Shown piece by piece: positions 9,204 to 18,426 of a stretch of 64,000 bases of DNA. A program made the position numbers and the translations under genes. Source of the stretch: JBFGFX01 sp965232455. GTDB taxonomy: Bacteria > Pseudomonadota > Gammaproteobacteria > Steroidobacterales > Woeseiaceae. Numbering within the stretch: position 1 is the stretch's first letter; each line of letters opens with the position of its first letter. Under the pieces are notes generated by a model, which did not search any database, had not been told where the DNA came from, and saw nothing but the letters and a program-made list of their open reading frames with translations. The stretch covers positions 5,084,001-5,148,000 of the forward strand of contig OZ246981.1 in assembly GCA_965232455.1 (NCBI GenBank), given 5' to 3'.

Positions 9204-11960
9204 TCAGTTCGCCGCCGTCGGCACCATGATATTTCCGTCGACGTCGAGCAAGGTGATTTCGCCCAATTCGAGTTCGCGAATACGCGATTCGATCTGATCG
9301 CGGTCGCCGACGACCACCCAAACGAGGTTGTCCGGTTTGATGACGTCCGCGGCGGCCTCGTTGACCTGGGCCAACGACAGGCTGCGGACGTTTTTTGCGT
9401 ACGTGTCCCAATAGTCGTCCGCCAGGTCGTAAGTAACGATCTCCCCGATGTCCTGCAGCACCGCGGACGCGGTTTCCCAGCGCCCCGGCAGGCTCAGCGT
9501 GTTGTTGTCTTTGACTTTTTCGAGTTCCTCCGTTGTCGCCGGGCGGTTGCCGAGGTATTCCGTGAGTTCGCGTTTCAACTCGGCCATGGATTCCATCGTT
9601 TTGTCGGTTTGCACCGGCGCGTACGCGATAAACGGCCGTTGGCCCTTTGTGCTGAGCATGAACGTAAACGCGCCGTACGCCCAGCTCTTGTCCTCGCGGA
9701 GATTCATGTTGATGCGCGACGTAAACGAGCCGCCGATGATTTCGTTCATCGACTCGATGGCGATCTCGTTACCGGCGCCGCGACGGGGCGCAATGTTGGC
9801 GGCGAGCAACAACGATTGCTGAGCGCCCGGGCGATCGATGATGTACACGGCTTCACGATTCCGCAGCGCAACGTCGGCGACGTTCTTTGTCGGGACGTCG
9901 GCGGGCTCCCAACCGCGAAACAAACGCTCGAGCTTGGGCTTGACCTCGGCCATGGTCGTGTCGCCGACGACGATCATCGTCGCATTGTTCGGCCTGAACC
10001 AGGTCCTGTGATACTCGACCAGCGAGTCTCGCGTGATTTTACTGACGGATTCCTCGGTGCCCGACCCGGTCAATGGCAGGGAGTAGGCGTGGTCTTCGCC
10101 GTACAGGAGCTTGGGAAACAGGCGAAGCGCCATACCGACGGGCTGGTTCTTCTCTTGTTGGATGCCGGCCAGCCGTTGTTTGCGCAAGCGGTCGAGTTCC
10201 TTACCCGGGAATGCGGGATTCAGGACGATGTCGGCGTACAGATCGAGCGACTCGTCGAGATTCGCTTTGAGGGCGTTGAGCGAGACGACCGAGCTGTCGA
10301 TGCCGGAGCCCGCTCCGATCCTTGCACCCAATCTCGCTGCTTCGTCGCTGATCTCCAGGGCCGAGCGTTTTCTCGTACCTTCGTCGAGCATCGACATCGC
10401 GAGGCTGGAGGTGCCCGGCTCGCCAAACTGATCCGATGCGAAACCGGCGTCGAAACGCAGGCTGAAATTGATCACCGGGATGGCGTTGCGTTCGGCGACG
10501 ATCAACTCCATGCCGTTGCTCAGGAAATCGCGCTCGAAGCTGTCGAAACTCACTTCGGGGAAGCTTGTCGTCTCCGGTAATTGCGATCGGTCGGCGCCTT
10601 CGTCGTTGGCGCTCAGCTGAGGAAACGGCCGCACTTCGAGATGATAGGCGCCGGCGTCGAGCCAGCGCCTGGCCGCATCGCGAACCGCTTCCGGCGTCGC
10701 GTTTTCCACGCGTTCGAGAGAAGTTTTGTAGAAACCCGGATTGCCAGTGTACACGGCGTTGCGCGCCAGGATGTCGGATTTGCCGCCGAAGCCGCCAACC
10801 TGCTCCAGGCCGCGAATCACGCCCGACATGAGCCGAGTCTTGGCGCGATCGAGTTCGTCCTTCGTTGGACCTTCGCGCAGGAAGCGATCGAGTTCCTCGT
10901 CGAGCGCCCGTTCGACGGCCGAGAGGTCTCCGCCCGGCTGAGCGGACGCGATGATCTGGTAATAACCGGCTATGTCGCCGGCGAACTGAGACGAACTGAC
11001 GTCGGTCGCAATCTGGTCCGTATAAACCAGCCGATTGTAGAGTCGCGACGTTTTGCCGGAGGTCAGCACCGCATCGGCCAATTGCAGGAGGTCGGCGTCT
11101 TCCTCGCGGAAATTCGGCGCTCCCCAGGCTTTGTAGATCCGCGACTGCGGCACCCGATCCTGCATGACTTCGCGCTTGTCCCGTTGCAGTTTGACCGACC
11201 AGTTTTCGATTTTTGCGATCGGCGGTCCCGGCGGAATGTCGCCAAAATAGGTATTGACCTTATCGAACACTTCGTCGGCCGTGACGTCGCCGGCGATCAC
11301 CAGCACCGCGTTGTTTGGTCCGTAGTAGGTTTTGAACCACTCGTGCACGTCCTCGAGACTTGCCGCGTCGAGGTCGGCCATCGACCCGATCGTGCTCCAC
11401 GAATAGGGATGGCCGGGCGGAAACACGCCTTCCAGGATGTGATATTCGGTTTTGCCGTAGGGCTGATTGTCGCCCTGACGTTTTTCGTTCTGCACGACGC
11501 CCCGCTGTTCATCGAGGCGATCCTGAGTGACTGCGCCGAGCAGGTGTCCCATGCGGTCGGACTCCATCCACAGCGCCATGTCCAATGCCGTTTTCGGGAC
11601 GTTCTGGAAATAATTCGTACGATCGAACCAGGTGGTGCCGTTCATGTTGGTCGCGCCGACGCGCTCGAACGGTTTGAAGAACTCGTCGTTGTAGTTCTCG
11701 CTGCCGTTGAACATCAGGTGCTCGAACAGGTGTGCAAAGCCGGTTTTGCCGGGTTCCTCGTTCTTCGAGCCGACGTGATACCAGACGTTGACGGCCACAA
11801 TGGGCGCTTTCCGGTCCTCGTGGACGACGAGCCGCAGTCCATTGTCCAGCGTGTACTCGCTATAGCTGATCTCGACGTCCGATGCGGCCGGCGCGGCGGA
11901 AGACAGCATGATCATGGCCGCCGCAAGCACCGTGGAACGGCAGAGTGTCGTGTATATCAT
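9204..11960 (-). CDS. Secreted M16 (insulinase/pitrilysin) family zinc peptidase, two-domain
   Basis: The 918-residue protein has a Sec signal peptide (MIYTTLCRSTVLAAAMIML, cleavage near AAPA) and two M16 units. The N-terminal unit holds the inverted zinc motif HLFEH (His77, Glu80, His81). The second unit begins around FERDFLSNGMELIVAERN and lacks an HXXEH motif, as is normal for the inactive partner half. The C-terminal M16_C region includes the R/Y-containing stretch SWAYGAFTF. Such proteins degrade peptides in the periplasm or at the outer membrane. Start choice: ATG at 11960 gives a clean signal peptide, and the upstream in-frame extension looks non-coding. It is divergent from the proline iminopeptidase gene, another peptide-degrading enzyme, with a 139-base shared promoter region. 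Confidence 0.92.
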   Translation of the reverse strand: MIYTTLCRSTVLAAAMIMLSSAAPAASDVEISYSEYTLDNGLRLVVHEDRKAPIVAVNVWYHVGSKNEEPGKTGFAHLFEHLMFNGSENYNDEFFKPFERVGATNMNGTTWFDRTNYFQNVPKTALDMALWMESDRMGHLLGAVTQDRLDEQRGVVQNEKRQGDNQPYGKTEYHILEGVFPPGHPYSWSTIGSMADLDAASLEDVHEWFKTYYGPNNAVLVIAGDVTADEVFDKVNTYFGDIPPGPPIAKIENWSVKLQRDKREVMQDRVPQSRIYKAWGAPNFREEDADLLQLADAVLTSGKTSRLYNRLVYTDQIATDVSSSQFAGDIAGYYQIIASAQPGGDLSAVERALDEELDRFLREGPTKDELDRAKTRLMSGVIRGLEQVGGFGGKSDILARNAVYTGNPGFYKTSLERVENATPEAVRDAARRWLDAGAYHLEVRPFPQLSANDEGADRSQLPETTSFPEVSFDSFERDFLSNGMELIVAERNAIPVINFSLRFDAGFASDQFGEPGTSSLAMSMLDEGTRKRSALEISDEAARLGARIGAGSGIDSSVVSLNALKANLDESLDLYADIVLNPAFPGKELDRLRKQRLAGIQQEKNQPVGMALRLFPKLLYGEDHAYSLPLTGSGTEESVSKITRDSLVEYHRTWFRPNNATMIVVGDTTMAEVKPKLERLFRGWEPADVPTKNVADVALRNREAVYIIDRPGAQQSLLLAANIAPRRGAGNEIAIESMNEIIGGSFTSRINMNLREDKSWAYGAFTFMLSTKGQRPFIAYAPVQTDKTMESMAELKRELTEYLGNRPATTEELEKVKDNNTLSLPGRWETASAVLQDIGEIVTYDLADDYWDTYAKNVRSLSLAQVNEAAADVIKPDNLVWVVVGDRDQIESRIRELELGEITLLDVDGNIMVPTAAN

Positions 11961-12099
11961 CGTTATACCTTTATTAGGTGCGCCTGATGGTCGATTGCTG
12001 GGAGCAACAGACTGGATTTGTTCCGCAAGGTTCAATATCGGTGGCCGCGCCTGTTCCCGTAACATGGCTTTCGGGCGACGACCCTTTCATAATGCCGCC

Positions 12100-13056
12100 A
12101 TGACAAAAGACGTACCCCGGCGCGGACTCTATCCGCCAATCGAAACAACCCTGACCGGTGTTCTGGACGTTGGTGCGGGGCACCAACTCTACTACGAGGT
12201 GTCCGGAAATCCGAGCGGCAAGCCGGTGGTGGTGCTCCACGGCGGGCCCGGCTCGGGGACCAATCCGCAGATGCGGCGGTTTTTCGATCCGGATGCCTAC
12301 CGGATTATCCTTTTTGATCAGAGAGGTAGCGGCAAAAGCGCGCCGCACGCGAGTATTCAGAACAACACGACGTGGGATCTGGTGAGCGACATCGAGACCC
12401 TGCGGACCACGTTACAGGTCGATCGTTGGCAGGTGTTCGGCGGATCGTGGGGCAGCACGCTCGCCCTCGCGTACGCGCAGTCGCATCCGGATCGCGTGAC
12501 GGAACTCGTTCTGCGCGGAATATTCATGGGGCGCCGAAAGGAGCTGGACTGGCTCTATCGCTTCGGCACCAGCGAAATATTTCCGGAAGCCTGGGAGAAA
12601 TTCGTAGAGCCGATTCCGCAGCACGAGCGTGGCGACGTTCTTCGGGCTTACCAGAAGCAGCTGACGAGCGAAGACCCGGAAACACGCCTGTCGGCAGCCA
12701 GATCCTGGTCGATTTTCGAGGGCTCGACCAGCCAGCTGGTCCCGTCGGAGGACCTCATACAAACGTTCGGTTCCGACAGTTTTGCGGTCTCGTTGGCGCA
12801 GATTGAAGTCCACTATTTTGTGAACAGGTGTTTCATGGATGACGACCAGCTGCTTCGCGACGTGGAAAAAATTCGCCGAATCCCCGGCGTGATCGTGCAT
12901 GGTCGTTACGATGCGCTGTGTCCGGCCGCAAACGCCTACGAGCTGGCCGCGGCCTGGCCCGAGGCAGAGCTTTACATAACGCCCGACGCCGGACATTCGG
13001 CGTTCGAGCCTGCAAACGTCCATGAGCTGGTCATGGCGACCGATCGATTTGCCTAG
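12100..13056 (+). CDS. pip: Proline iminopeptidase
   Basis: The 318-residue S33-family alpha/beta hydrolase removes N-terminal proline from peptides in the cytoplasm. Diagnostic motifs are HGGPGSGTNP (oxyanion region, residues 47-56), FDQRGSGKS (72-80), the nucleophile elbow GGSWGS with Ser116, the acid in HGRYDALCP and the histidine in DAGHSAFEP. There is no signal peptide. The N-terminus RRGLYPPIE is typical of the family, which supports ATG 12100 over longer in-frame readings. It is divergent from a secreted M16 peptidase. A perfect 57-base palindrome begins at the base immediately after its stop codon. Confidence 0.95.
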   Translation: MTKDVPRRGLYPPIETTLTGVLDVGAGHQLYYEVSGNPSGKPVVVLHGGPGSGTNPQMRRFFDPDAYRIILFDQRGSGKSAPHASIQNNTTWDLVSDIETLRTTLQVDRWQVFGGSWGSTLALAYAQSHPDRVTELVLRGIFMGRRKELDWLYRFGTSEIFPEAWEKFVEPIPQHERGDVLRAYQKQLTSEDPETRLSAARSWSIFEGSTSQLVPSEDLIQTFGSDSFAVSLAQIEVHYFVNRCFMDDDQLLRDVEKIRRIPGVIVHGRYDALCPAANAYELAAAWPEAELYITPDAGHSAFEPANVHELVMATDRFA

Positions 13057-13113
13057 AACCTATCTCGAATCAGATCGTCGCCGCGCCGGCGACGATCTGA
13101 TTCGAGATAGGTT
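13057..13113. repeat. Perfect 57-base palindrome (27-bp stem, 3-base loop)
   Basis: The left arm 13057-13083 (starts AACCTATCTCGAATC) is exactly complementary to the right arm 13087-13113 (ends GATTCGAGATAGGTT), with CGC as loop. It starts at the first base after the proline iminopeptidase stop. No T-run follows on either strand, so it is not a standard intrinsic terminator. It may act as an mRNA 3'-end stabiliser, an RNase III substrate or a mobile palindromic repeat. Confidence 0.9.
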
Positions 13114-13132
13114 CCAGCCTGTTAACATTTGC

Positions 13133-13179
13133 TTGAGCCGTCCTGCCGGGCACCGTTTTCGCCCGCCGGGACGGCTCAA
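13133..13179 (+). terminator. Second hairpin between pip and dihydroorotase
   Basis: Arms of 19 bases (13133-13151 and 13161-13179, ends TTGAGCCGTC and GACGGCTCAA) pair with two mismatches around a 9-base loop. No T-run follows, so intrinsic termination is unproven. With the preceding 57-base palindrome it forms a double hairpin in the 160-base gap, which may insulate the two genes. Confidence 0.5.
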
Positions 13180-13216
13180 TCCAATCTGAGCAGGCCCATG
13201 TCTATAGGAAGGACCG

Positions 13217-14554
13217 TTGAGCAAAATACTGATTAAGAACGCAAGACTCGTTAACGAAAACACTATCCGTGACGCCGATGTGCTGGTGGAAGGAGACCGG
13301 ATCGCCCGGGTAGACGCGTCGGTTGCCGCCGACAACGCGGAAATCATCGACGCGGCCGGTCGCTATCTCATGCCCGGCATGATCGACGATCAGGTGCATT
13401 TCAGGGAGCCGGGCTTGACCAACAAGGGGGATCTTGCCACCGAATCGGCGGCTGCCGTCGCGGGCGGTATCACGAGCTTCATGGATATGCCAAACGTGAA
13501 CCCGCAAACGACGATCCGATCCAACCTGGCGGCAAAATACGAGCTGGCGGCCGGTCGTTGCACCGCCAATTACGGGTTCTACTTCGGCGCGACGAATCGA
13601 AACATCGAAGAAATAAAGGCGCTCCAGGTGAACGATGCCTGCGGAATCAAAGTATTCATGGGGGCGTCCACCGGCGATATGCTGGTCGACGACCCCGAAG
13701 CGCTGGAGCTGATTTTCGAGCACGCGCCGGTGATGGTCGTCACGCACTGCGAGCACACGCCGACGATTCGCGACAACGAGGCCCGAGCAAAGGCGGAATA
13801 CGGCGAGGACGTGCCGATGTCCGAACACCCCCGTATCCGCTCGGCAAATGCCTGCCTGACCTCGTCTAGCATGGCGACCGACATGGCGCGGCGTCACGAC
13901 TCGCTGCTGCACGTCCTGCACCTGACGACCGCGATCGAGATGGGGCTGTTCTCGAAGGCGCACCGCTCCGAAAAACGCATCACCGGCGAAGTCTGCGTTC
14001 ATCATCTCTGGTTTGACGAAAGCCGTTATGCCGATCTCGGCGCGCGGATCAAATGTAACCCCGCTATCAAGACGGCCGCGGATCGCGAAGCGTTGATCGC
14101 CGCGGTGAACGACGGCAGGCTCGATATCATCGCCACCGATCACGCACCTCACACCCTGAGCGAAAAAAAGAAGTCGTATTTCAAGGCCCCGGCCGGCCTG
14201 CCTCTCGTGCAGCATGTTCTGCCGGTGCTGTTCGAGCTGATCGAACGCGGCGAGTTGAGTCCCGAGGTGGTCGTCGATCGGACCACGCACGCCGTTGCAG
14301 ATCTGTTCGGCGTGGTTGATCGCGGCTACGTTCGGGAAGGTTATTTCGCCGATTTGGTCATTGTCGATCCCGACAAGCCGCACACCGTTTCGAGCGCGAA
14401 CTTGTTGGCGAAATGCCACTGGTCGCCATTCGAGGGTCAGACCTTTTCGTCGAGCGTCGACACCACGATCGTGAACGGGGTCGTGGTCTACCGCGACGGC
14501 AAACTCAGCGGCGAGGTACCGGGCAGACGACTCGAATTCAACCGCGCCCGATAG
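13217..14554 (+). CDS. pyrC: Dihydroorotase
   Basis: The 445-residue amidohydrolase is predicted to interconvert N-carbamoyl-aspartate and dihydroorotate in pyrimidine synthesis. The metal motif reads DDQVHFREPG (near residue 55), with Gln where many dihydroorotases have Gly-His. This variant occurs in a known subgroup of active type I enzymes. Further metal ligands are a lysine in CGIKVFMGA (probably carbamylated), histidines in VVTHCEH and HVLHLTT, and the catalytic aspartate in IATDHAPH. The start is TTG at 13217, backed by a strong AGGAAGGA four bases upstream; no ATG gives a full N-terminus. It stands alone, without other pyrimidine genes. Allantoinase or hydantoinase are the main alternatives but fit the motifs less well. 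Confidence 0.88.
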   Translation: MSKILIKNARLVNENTIRDADVLVEGDRIARVDASVAADNAEIIDAAGRYLMPGMIDDQVHFREPGLTNKGDLATESAAAVAGGITSFMDMPNVNPQTTIRSNLAAKYELAAGRCTANYGFYFGATNRNIEEIKALQVNDACGIKVFMGASTGDMLVDDPEALELIFEHAPVMVVTHCEHTPTIRDNEARAKAEYGEDVPMSEHPRIRSANACLTSSSMATDMARRHDSLLHVLHLTTAIEMGLFSKAHRSEKRITGEVCVHHLWFDESRYADLGARIKCNPAIKTAADREALIAAVNDGRLDIIATDHAPHTLSEKKKSYFKAPAGLPLVQHVLPVLFELIERGELSPEVVVDRTTHAVADLFGVVDRGYVREGYFADLVIVDPDKPHTVSSANLLAKCHWSPFEGQTFSSSVDTTIVNGVVVYRDGKLSGEVPGRRLEFNRAR

Positions 14555-14722
14555 TCAATTTGCCGCGATGGAATACCTCGGTTTTTCCGTTCTATCCGCT
14601 GATACAAGGCGCGCCGAAAGATGTTTACTTTCCGGGTGATACGGTTATGCTAGCCAAAAATAGACCTGCCACGGTGGTTTGCGGATAAGACAAAATACAG
14701 TAAGTGTCTTCCAGCGGTACGA

Positions 14723-16528
14723 ATGAAGCCAACAGATACCTCCAATCCGGACTATTTTCACAAGGTCGTTGACTGCCAGTGGGCCTGTCCGGCGCACACC
14801 GATGTACCCAACTATATCCGCCTGATCGCGCAGGGCCGTTTTTCCGACGCCTACATGCTCAATCGGGAATCGAACGTGTTCCCGGGCATACTCGGCCGGG
14901 TCTGCGACCGGCCCTGCGAACCCGCCTGCCGTCGCGGCCGCGTCGAAGACAAGCCGGTTGCCATCTGCCGCTTGAAGCGTGTTGCGGCGGACCATCGGGA
15001 CGACATCACGGACCGGCTGCCGAAAGCGCCGTCCGCGACGAACGGCAAGAAGATCGCGTTGATCGGCGCCGGCTGTGCGTCGTTGACCGTCGCCAACGAT
15101 CTAGCGCCGCTTGGCTATGAGGTCACGATCTTCGAGGCGCTCGAAACGACCGGCGGCTTGATGCGAACGAATATCCCGCAGTTTCGCCTGCCGCCCGAGG
15201 TGCTCGACGAAGAAATCGACTACATTCTCGACATGGGCGTCGAGCTGAAGCTGAATCACCGCATCGACAGCATGAAGCGCCTGCTGGACGAGGGTGGATT
15301 CGACGCGGTTTTCGTCGGCACCGGCGCGCCGCGCGGCAAGGAATTGGAGTTACCCGGTCGCCACGACACCAAAAACATCTATATCGGCATCGACTGGCTG
15401 GAATCCGTTGCCTTCGAGCACACCCAAAAAATCGGTGAGAAAGTTCTCATCATCGGCGTCGGCAATACCGCGATGGACTGCTGCCGAACGTCGCTTCGGC
15501 TCGGCGCGTCCGACGTCAAGGTCATGGCGCGCAAACCCCGCGGCTTTTTCAAGGCGTCCGATTGGGAACTCGAGGATGCCGAGGAAGAAAACGTCGAGAT
15601 TCTCGTCAACCATTCGCCGAAGGAATTTGTCGTCGAGGACGGCAAGCTGACTGGCATGGTCTTCGAGCTCATGGAGTACAAGGTTGACGAAAACGGCCGC
15701 ATCGATCGCGGCACCGTCGTCGGCGAGAAAACGATACCCTGCGACGATGTGATCTTGGCGATCGGTCAGGAAAACGCGTTTCCCTGGATAGAACGCGACA
15801 TAGGCTTCGAGTTCGACGAATGGGACTGCCCGATCGTCAATGAAACGACCATGATGTCTACCCGCGAGGGCGTGTTTTTCGGCGGCGATTCCGCGTTTGG
15901 GCCGAAAAACATCATCTGGGCCGTCGCGCACGGGCACGAGGCGGCGATCTCGATACACAAATACTGCACGGGCGAGGACCTGAACGAACGCCTGCCGGTC
16001 GGCATGAACCTGTCGAGTCAAAAGATGGGTATCCACGAATGGAGTTACTCGAACGACTACGACCCGGCCGAACGCCGGCTGATGCCGCACGTCGATCTTA
16101 GAGAACGCTTCAAGAAACTGGACATCGAGGTCGAACTCGGATTCACGGTCGAGCAGACGATCCAGGAAGTGGAACGCTGTCTGAACTGCGATATCCAGAC
16201 CGTGTTTACGGCCAGTCTTTGTATCGAGTGCGACGCCTGCATCGACATTTGCCCGGTTGACTGTCTGACGATTACCCAAAACGGCGACGAGAGCGATCTC
16301 AGGACCCGGTTGTCGGCGCCTGCGGAAAATCACGAGCAGGATCTGTACGTGTCCGAAGCGTTACCCCAGACGAGTCGTGTAATGGTCAAGGACGAGGATC
16401 TCTGCGTGCACTGCGGATTGTGTGCGGAACGGTGTCCGACCGGGGCATGGGACATGCAAAAATCGACTATTCTGATCCCGTACGCGCGGGACGAGGCGGA
16501 GTCCGGCAAACCACGTAAGGCAGGTTGA
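14723..16528 (+). CDS. GltD-like FAD/NAD(P) oxidoreductase with C-terminal 2x[4Fe-4S], partner of 2-oxoacid oxidoreductase
   Basis: The 601-residue protein begins with a GltD-type Fe-S helical domain (CPAHTDVPNYIRL; CDRPCEPACRRG). It continues with an FAD-binding Rossmann motif (ALIGAGCAS, about 112-120), an NAD(P) motif (IIGVGNTAMDCC, about 245-256) and ends with two ferredoxin clusters, CIECDACIDICPVDC (about 499) and CVHCGLCAERCP (about 561). Cys replaces the usual Pro in the first glycine motif. It is the first of three closely spaced genes whose next members are the 2-oxoacid:acceptor oxidoreductase subunits, so it probably moves electrons between that enzyme and NAD(P)H or ferredoxin. 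In other bacteria this domain set is annotated as glutamate synthase small subunit; the absence of GltB nearby argues against that role. Confidence 0.88.
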   Translation: MKPTDTSNPDYFHKVVDCQWACPAHTDVPNYIRLIAQGRFSDAYMLNRESNVFPGILGRVCDRPCEPACRRGRVEDKPVAICRLKRVAADHRDDITDRLPKAPSATNGKKIALIGAGCASLTVANDLAPLGYEVTIFEALETTGGLMRTNIPQFRLPPEVLDEEIDYILDMGVELKLNHRIDSMKRLLDEGGFDAVFVGTGAPRGKELELPGRHDTKNIYIGIDWLESVAFEHTQKIGEKVLIIGVGNTAMDCCRTSLRLGASDVKVMARKPRGFFKASDWELEDAEEENVEILVNHSPKEFVVEDGKLTGMVFELMEYKVDENGRIDRGTVVGEKTIPCDDVILAIGQENAFPWIERDIGFEFDEWDCPIVNETTMMSTREGVFFGGDSAFGPKNIIWAVAHGHEAAISIHKYCTGEDLNERLPVGMNLSSQKMGIHEWSYSNDYDPAERRLMPHVDLRERFKKLDIEVELGFTVEQTIQEVERCLNCDIQTVFTASLCIECDACIDICPVDCLTITQNGDESDLRTRLSAPAENHEQDLYVSEALPQTSRVMVKDEDLCVHCGLCAERCPTGAWDMQKSTILIPYARDEAESGKPRKAG

Positions 16529-16610
16529 GCGCGGCGCTGCCGGCATCCGTCGGCACGGCGCGAATCCTCAACGAAGAGAATCCATCGAATAGATCATCAG
16601 GGTATCAATC

Positions 16611-18413
16611 GTGTCTAAGGTCAATGACGTAGTCATAAAGATTGCGACGGTCAACGGGACCGGCTCAGCCAGCGCCAACGGGCTCCTGATGAAATCGGTG
16701 TTCCGCATGGGTATCCCGGTTGTCGGCAAAAACTACTTCCCGTCGAACATCCAGGGGCTGCCGACGTGGTACGAGGTCAGAGTGACCGGCGAAGGCTACC
16801 GAGCCCGCTCGGACCGCGTCGACATCATGGTTGCGATGAACGCGCAGACTTACGCCAAGGACATGGCGGAAGTGACGCCCGGCGGCTGGCTGATCTACGA
16901 TTCGACATGGCCGCGCAGCCGTCTTTTGGATCGTGACGACATACACGTTCTGGGTGTGCCGTTATCGAGAATGTGCAACGAGCATTTCGACGGTGCCCGT
17001 ACGCGCATCCTGATGAAGAACATTGCCTATGTCGGCGCTCTTGCCGCGCTTCTCGACATTGATCTCGACATCATCAAGGGTTTGCTGGACGAGACGTTTG
17101 CCAAGAAGCAGCACCTGGCCGCGTCGAATCTCGAGGCGATCATGCTGGGTCACGATTATGCGAAGGAAAATTTCACCTGTCCGCTACCGCTCACCGTTGC
17201 GCCGCTGGACAAGACCAAAGATCACATTATCATCGACGGCAATACCGCGGCCGGGCTCGGCTGCGTTTACGCCGGCGCGACCGTAGGCGCCTGGTATCCG
17301 ATTACACCGTCTACCTCCCTGATGGATGCCTACAAGGCGTTCTGCAAGCAGTTCCGCATGGACGAGGAATCCGGCGGTAAGAAATTCTGCATCGTCCAGG
17401 CCGAGGACGAGCTTGCCGCCATAGGCGTCGTGCTCGGAGCCACCTGGAACGGAGCGCGGGCGTTTACACCGACGAGCGGGCCCGGCATCTCGCTGATGAG
17501 CGAGTTCATCGGTTTTGCCTATTACGCGGAGGTGCCCGCGGTCATCTTCAATGTTCAGCGTACCGGCCCGTCGACGGGAATGCCGACACGCACCCAGCAG
17601 TGCGACTTTTTGAGCTGTGCGTATGCGTCGCACGGCGATACCCGCCATGTTTTGCTGTTCCCGGCGAACCCGGAAGAGTGCTTCTACATGTCGTTGACGG
17701 CATTCGACCTTGCCGACGAACTGCAGACGCCCATCATGGTGCTGTCGGATCTCGATATCGGCATGAATGACTGGATGTGCCCGGAGTTCAAATGGGACGA
17801 GGATTTCAAGCCCAGGCGCGGCAAAGTTCTCAACGCCGAACAGCTCGAGTCTATCGAGAAGTTTCACCGGTATTTCGACGTGGACGGCGACGGTATCCCG
17901 TACCGCACATTGCCCGGAGAGCATCCGAAGGGCTCGTATTTCACGCGCGGTTCCGGGCACAACAAGTTCGGCGGGTACACGGAGGATTCGGCCGAGTACA
18001 AAGAAGTGGTCGATCGGCTGCTCGTCAAGTGGGAAACCGCGCGGAAGATGGTGCCTGAACCGGACATCGAATATTCCAAGTTCAACAAAGTCGGCATGCT
18101 CTCGGTGGGCAGCAGCGATGGGGCGGTCAAAGAGGCGCTGGTTGAACTAACCGAGCGTGGCATTGGTCTGAATTATTGCCGCCCGAAAGCGTTTCCGTTC
18201 AGCGAGTCGGTTTACGAATTCATCGAGAAGCACGATCGCGTGTACGTCGTCGAGCAAAACAGGGACGCGCAGTTGCGATCGCTTCTGATTCTCGACGGCA
18301 ATATAGATCCGTCGAAGCTTGTGCCGATGCTGCATTACGACGGTATGCCGATCAACGCGGCTTTTGTTGTCGGCAAGGTCCTGGAGGAGTCCGCAAAAGG
18401 ACGAGCCGCCTGA
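16611..18413 (+). CDS. 2-oxoacid:ferredoxin oxidoreductase, fused gamma-alpha subunit (KorA-like)
   Basis: The 600-residue protein combines an N-terminal gamma domain (about 1-190, NGTGSASANGLLMKSV) with the alpha pyrimidine-binding domain (from about 205: DGNTAAGLGCVYAGATVGAW, YPITPSTSL). It ends in a domain II/III region containing FPFSESVYEFIEKHDRVYVV. This fusion is typical of 2-oxoglutarate-type oxidoreductases, which use TPP and Fe-S centres to oxidise 2-oxoacids to acyl-CoA with ferredoxin. The strict substrate (2-oxoglutarate, pyruvate or a branched-chain oxoacid) cannot be fixed here. The start is GTG at 16611. It sits 82 bases after the flavin/Fe-S subunit and 13 bases before the beta subunit, so all three are almost certainly one operon. 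Confidence 0.9.
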   Translation: MSKVNDVVIKIATVNGTGSASANGLLMKSVFRMGIPVVGKNYFPSNIQGLPTWYEVRVTGEGYRARSDRVDIMVAMNAQTYAKDMAEVTPGGWLIYDSTWPRSRLLDRDDIHVLGVPLSRMCNEHFDGARTRILMKNIAYVGALAALLDIDLDIIKGLLDETFAKKQHLAASNLEAIMLGHDYAKENFTCPLPLTVAPLDKTKDHIIIDGNTAAGLGCVYAGATVGAWYPITPSTSLMDAYKAFCKQFRMDEESGGKKFCIVQAEDELAAIGVVLGATWNGARAFTPTSGPGISLMSEFIGFAYYAEVPAVIFNVQRTGPSTGMPTRTQQCDFLSCAYASHGDTRHVLLFPANPEECFYMSLTAFDLADELQTPIMVLSDLDIGMNDWMCPEFKWDEDFKPRRGKVLNAEQLESIEKFHRYFDVDGDGIPYRTLPGEHPKGSYFTRGSGHNKFGGYTEDSAEYKEVVDRLLVKWETARKMVPEPDIEYSKFNKVGMLSVGSSDGAVKEALVELTERGIGLNYCRPKAFPFSESVYEFIEKHDRVYVVEQNRDAQLRSLLILDGNIDPSKLVPMLHYDGMPINAAFVVGKVLEESAKGRAA

Positions 18414-18426
18414 CAGTGGAATCACC

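Noticed and set aside
9141..11987. Two long rightward open frames (about 470-480 codons each)
   Set aside because: They lie entirely antisense to the M16 peptidase gene, follow its codon periodicity and contain no recognisable domain. They are shadows of a high-GC gene.
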